DNA from: Bacteroidales bacterium
GTDB lineage: Bacteria > Bacteroidota > Bacteroidia > Bacteroidales > Dysgonomonadaceae
Assembly: GCA_012518155.1 (NCBI GenBank)
Contig: JAAYTC010000276.1
Location: forward strand, 1 to 7,004
Direction of reading: 5' to 3'
Length of the DNA: 7,004 bases
How positions within the stretch are numbered: position 1 is the stretch's first letter; the number at the start of each line of letters is the position of its first letter. A model generated the notes under the pieces. The model was not told the origin of the DNA. It saw only the letters and a program-made list of their open reading frames with translations, and did not search any database. Positions 5,247 through 7,004 of the stretch are shown piece by piece. A program made the position numbers and the translations under genes.

Positions 5247-6668
5247 ATGACAACGAGAAGAGAATTTATCAAAAACGCGGCCTTGGCATCTGCCGGGCTG
5301 GCGGTGGGTGGTGTCTCCACCCGGATGAGCGCAGCGAGCTACAACCGGGTAGTGGGCGCTAATAAAAAAGTAAATTTGGCCCATATAGGAATCGGTAATA
5401 GGGGATGGGAGAATATCAACTCGTTTGAAAATACCGGGTTGGCCAACGTGGTGGCCCTTTGCGACGTGGACTTGGGAGCCGAGCACACCCAGAAGGCATT
5501 GGCCATGTACCCTAAAGCCAAACGGTTCAAGGATTTCAGGGAGATGTTCGATAAGATGGGGAACGAGATCGAAGCGGTGGCTATCTCTACGCCCGATTTT
5601 GCCCATTATCACCCCGTCGTGATGGCGATGGCCGAAGGGAAGCACGTGTTCGTGGAAAAACCACTGACCCGCACCTTCCACGAGTCGGAACTGCTCCTGA
5701 AAGCTGCTGCCAAATACCCTAACGTGGTCACCCAGATGGGTAACCAAGGGCACTCGGAAGCTAACTACTTCCAGTTCAAAGCCTGGAAAGAGGCAGGCAT
5801 TATAAAGGATGTGACGGCTGTTACCGCGCATATGAACAACGCGCGACGCTGGCACGGGTGGGACCCCTCCATCACTAAATTCCCCGCGGCAGAACCTATT
5901 CCAGAGACATTGGATTGGGATATATGGCTGATGTCGCAGCGTTACCACGACTATAACAAAGATTTTCACTACGGCCAATGGCGCTGCTGGTACGATTTTG
6001 GTATGGGAGCCTTGGGTGACTGGGGTGCGCATATTATCGACACCGTACATGAGTTTTTAGACTTAGGGTTACCTGAAGAAATTACTCCTCTGTGGCTGAA
6101 AGATCATAACGATTACTTCTTCCCCATGTCGAGTACCATTGAATTCAAATTCCCCGCCCGCGGTGATATGCCCCCGTTGGTCATCACTTGGTATGATGGG
6201 GTAGATAATATCCCATCCGTTCCCGAGGGGTATGGAGTGTCTGAGCTCGATCCCAATATCCCGACGGTAGCCGGAGGGCAAATTCAACCGGCGAAACTGA
6301 ACCCGGGGAAGGAGATCTATAGCAAAGAACTTACTTTTAAGGGCGGTTCGCACGGGAGCACGCTGAGCATTATACCCGACGAGAAAGCGAAGGAGATGGA
6401 AAAGCACCTACCTGAAGTGCCCAAGAGCACCTCCAATCATTTCGCGAACTTCCTACTGGCTTGCCAAGGAAAAGAGAAAACACGCTCGCCGTTCGAGGTC
6501 GCCGTTCCATTAAGCCAAGTGTTCAACTTGGGAGTGGCCGCGCAGCGACTTAACCGGAAGATCGTGTTCGACCGGGATACAAAACGGGTGACTAACGATG
6601 CCTTCGCGGACGCGTACCTTGCTGGGGAACCACCAAGGAAAGGCTGGGAAGATTTTTACGTGATTTAA
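5247..6668 (+). CDS. Tat-exported Gfo/Idh/MocA-family oxidoreductase
   Basis: The 473-aa protein opens with a twin-arginine signal, TRREFIK (T3-K9), then a hydrophobic Ala/Gly-rich stretch to about residue 23 and a plausible cleavage site after SAA (28-30). Export already folded and carrying NAD(P) is therefore likely. The Rossmann domain follows with GIGNRG (48-53), TPDFAHY (115-121) and the family hallmark EKP (137-139). The second domain carries the GDWGAHIID motif with H262 and D265, the likely catalytic pair. Gfo/Idh/MocA enzymes oxidise or reduce sugar hydroxyls. In Bacteroidota, Tat-targeted members next to DUF1080 proteins are linked to oxidation of the C3 hydroxyl of glycosides, the first step of a 3-keto-sugar cleavage route. 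The downstream gene, 56 bp away, is a DUF1080 protein, which supports that role. The exact substrate is unknown. No Shine-Dalgarno is evident; the ATG at 5247 is fixed by the Tat motif right after it. Confidence 0.85.
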   Translation: MTTRREFIKNAALASAGLAVGGVSTRMSAASYNRVVGANKKVNLAHIGIGNRGWENINSFENTGLANVVALCDVDLGAEHTQKALAMYPKAKRFKDFREMFDKMGNEIEAVAISTPDFAHYHPVVMAMAEGKHVFVEKPLTRTFHESELLLKAAAKYPNVVTQMGNQGHSEANYFQFKAWKEAGIIKDVTAVTAHMNNARRWHGWDPSITKFPAAEPIPETLDWDIWLMSQRYHDYNKDFHYGQWRCWYDFGMGALGDWGAHIIDTVHEFLDLGLPEEITPLWLKDHNDYFFPMSSTIEFKFPARGDMPPLVITWYDGVDNIPSVPEGYGVSELDPNIPTVAGGQIQPAKLNPGKEIYSKELTFKGGSHGSTLSIIPDEKAKEMEKHLPEVPKSTSNHFANFLLACQGKEKTRSPFEVAVPLSQVFNLGVAAQRLNRKIVFDRDTKRVTNDAFADAYLAGEPPRKGWEDFYVI

Positions 6669-6689
6669 TTGATAATTGATAATTAAGAA
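6669..6689. repeat. Short 7-bp repeat after the Gfo/Idh/MocA gene
   Basis: TTGATAA occurs at 6669-6675 and 6676-6682, followed by the related TTAAGAA at 6683-6689, starting at the base after the stop codon. Just beyond it, AATGAACTATT (6688-6698) differs by one base from AATGAACAATT (1065-1075) in the uxuB-kdgK gap. This suggests a common repeat type. A purine-rich GGAAGGAA at 6701-6708 lies 16 bp before the next ATG, too far for a normal ribosome binding site. Confidence 0.5.
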
Positions 6690-6724
6690 TGAACTATTCC
6701 GGAAGGAATATAATCGTGATAACA

Positions 6725-7004
6725 ATGAAAAAGAATATTTTAATCCTGTGTGCAATGATACTTGCTTTCTCTTCCTGTTCGCAAGGGCCCAAATGGCAGG
6801 ATCTGTTTAATGGAACAGATTTAACAGGTTGGGAGAAACTGAACGGAACAGCAGAATTTAAAGTGGAAGATAATACCATCATCGGGATATCCGAGATGAA
6901 CACGCCAAACACTTTTTTAGCTACCACCGAAGATTACGGTGACTTTATTTTAGAGTTTGATTTTAAAGTGGACGATGGACTGAACTCGGGAGTACAATTT
7001 CGTA
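6725..7004 (+). CDS. DUF1080 (3-keto-disaccharide hydrolase family) lipoprotein, N-terminal part
   Basis: The first 93 codons are present and the gene runs off the window. The N-terminus is a lipoprotein signal: MKKN, a hydrophobic stretch (I5-F15), then a lipobox-like FSSC with the lipidated cysteine at C18. The residues after the cysteine (SQGPK) lack the acidic run used for surface export in Bacteroidota, so a periplasm-facing lipoprotein is inferred. The mature start W-x-x-LFNGTDLTGW is the typical opening of DUF1080, and the following EDNTIIG and LEFDFKVDDGLNSGVQFR fit its beta-sandwich fold. Family members act on 3-keto-glycosides, cleaving the glycosidic bond after C3 oxidation, which matches the oxidoreductase just upstream. 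The downstream portion and any second domain cannot be seen. By hand count the first 236 coding bases are about 40% GC, lower than the gene before it. Confidence 0.88.
   Translation, partial: MKKNILILCAMILAFSSCSQGPKWQDLFNGTDLTGWEKLNGTAEFKVEDNTIIGISEMNTPNTFLATTEDYGDFILEFDFKVDDGLNSGVQFR

Noticed and set aside
5232..6050. 272-codon open frame on the minus strand, antisense to the Gfo/Idh/MocA gene
   Set aside because: It overlaps a gene with a clear family fold and motifs, its translation is His/Pro-rich with no recognisable domain, and it is explained by codon bias of the + strand gene.

Overview
The window looks like Bacteroidota, most likely Bacteroidales. A promoter-like element fits the Bacteroides -7 consensus (TAnnTTTG) rather than a sigma-70 -10 box. 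Shine-Dalgarno sequences are absent or weak, with A-rich stretches before the start codons. The protein set (SDR-type mannonate oxidoreductase, long PfkB-type KDG kinase, Tat-targeted Gfo/Idh/MocA oxidoreductase, DUF1080 lipoprotein) is also typical of that phylum. All genes lie on the + strand in one co-directional run with gaps of 56-109 bp. The species cannot be named from sequence alone.

Layout: 1-129 is the 3' end of uxaC (glucuronate isomerase). A gap with a candidate promoter follows, then an SDR fructuronate reductase / D-mannonate oxidoreductase (226-1038), a 2-keto-3-deoxygluconate kinase (1126-2205), decarboxylating 6-phosphogluconate dehydrogenase (2311-3765), a LarA-like nickel-pincer racemase/epimerase homologue (3875-5158), a Tat-exported Gfo/Idh/MocA oxidoreductase (5247-6668), and the 5' part of a DUF1080 (3-keto-disaccharide hydrolase family) lipoprotein running off the end (6725-7004).

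How the genes fit together: the first three genes are steps of cytoplasmic hexuronate catabolism (glucuronate to fructuronate to D-mannonate, then KDG to KDPG). The dehydratase UxuA and the aldolase Eda are not in the window. The LarA homologue keeps every catalytic and nickel/cofactor position I could align. A D-gluconate 2-epimerase activity is known in this superfamily, so the most interesting reading is that it interconverts D-mannonate and D-gluconate. That would join the uronate route to gluconate, and the adjacent gnd would sit at the pentose-phosphate exit. The last two genes are probably periplasmic and may belong to a 3-keto-glycoside cleavage route that releases the sugars or sugar acids used inside the cell.

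Non-coding DNA: no gene-free stretch exceeds 300 bases. Four of the six gaps hold short-period tandem repeats (7, 8 or 9+8 bp). The arrays on either side of gnd are related but inverted, with a 13-nt perfect inverted match. A fifth gap (5159-5246) has a 12-bp perfect palindrome. No tRNA, rRNA, CRISPR array or insertion sequence was seen.
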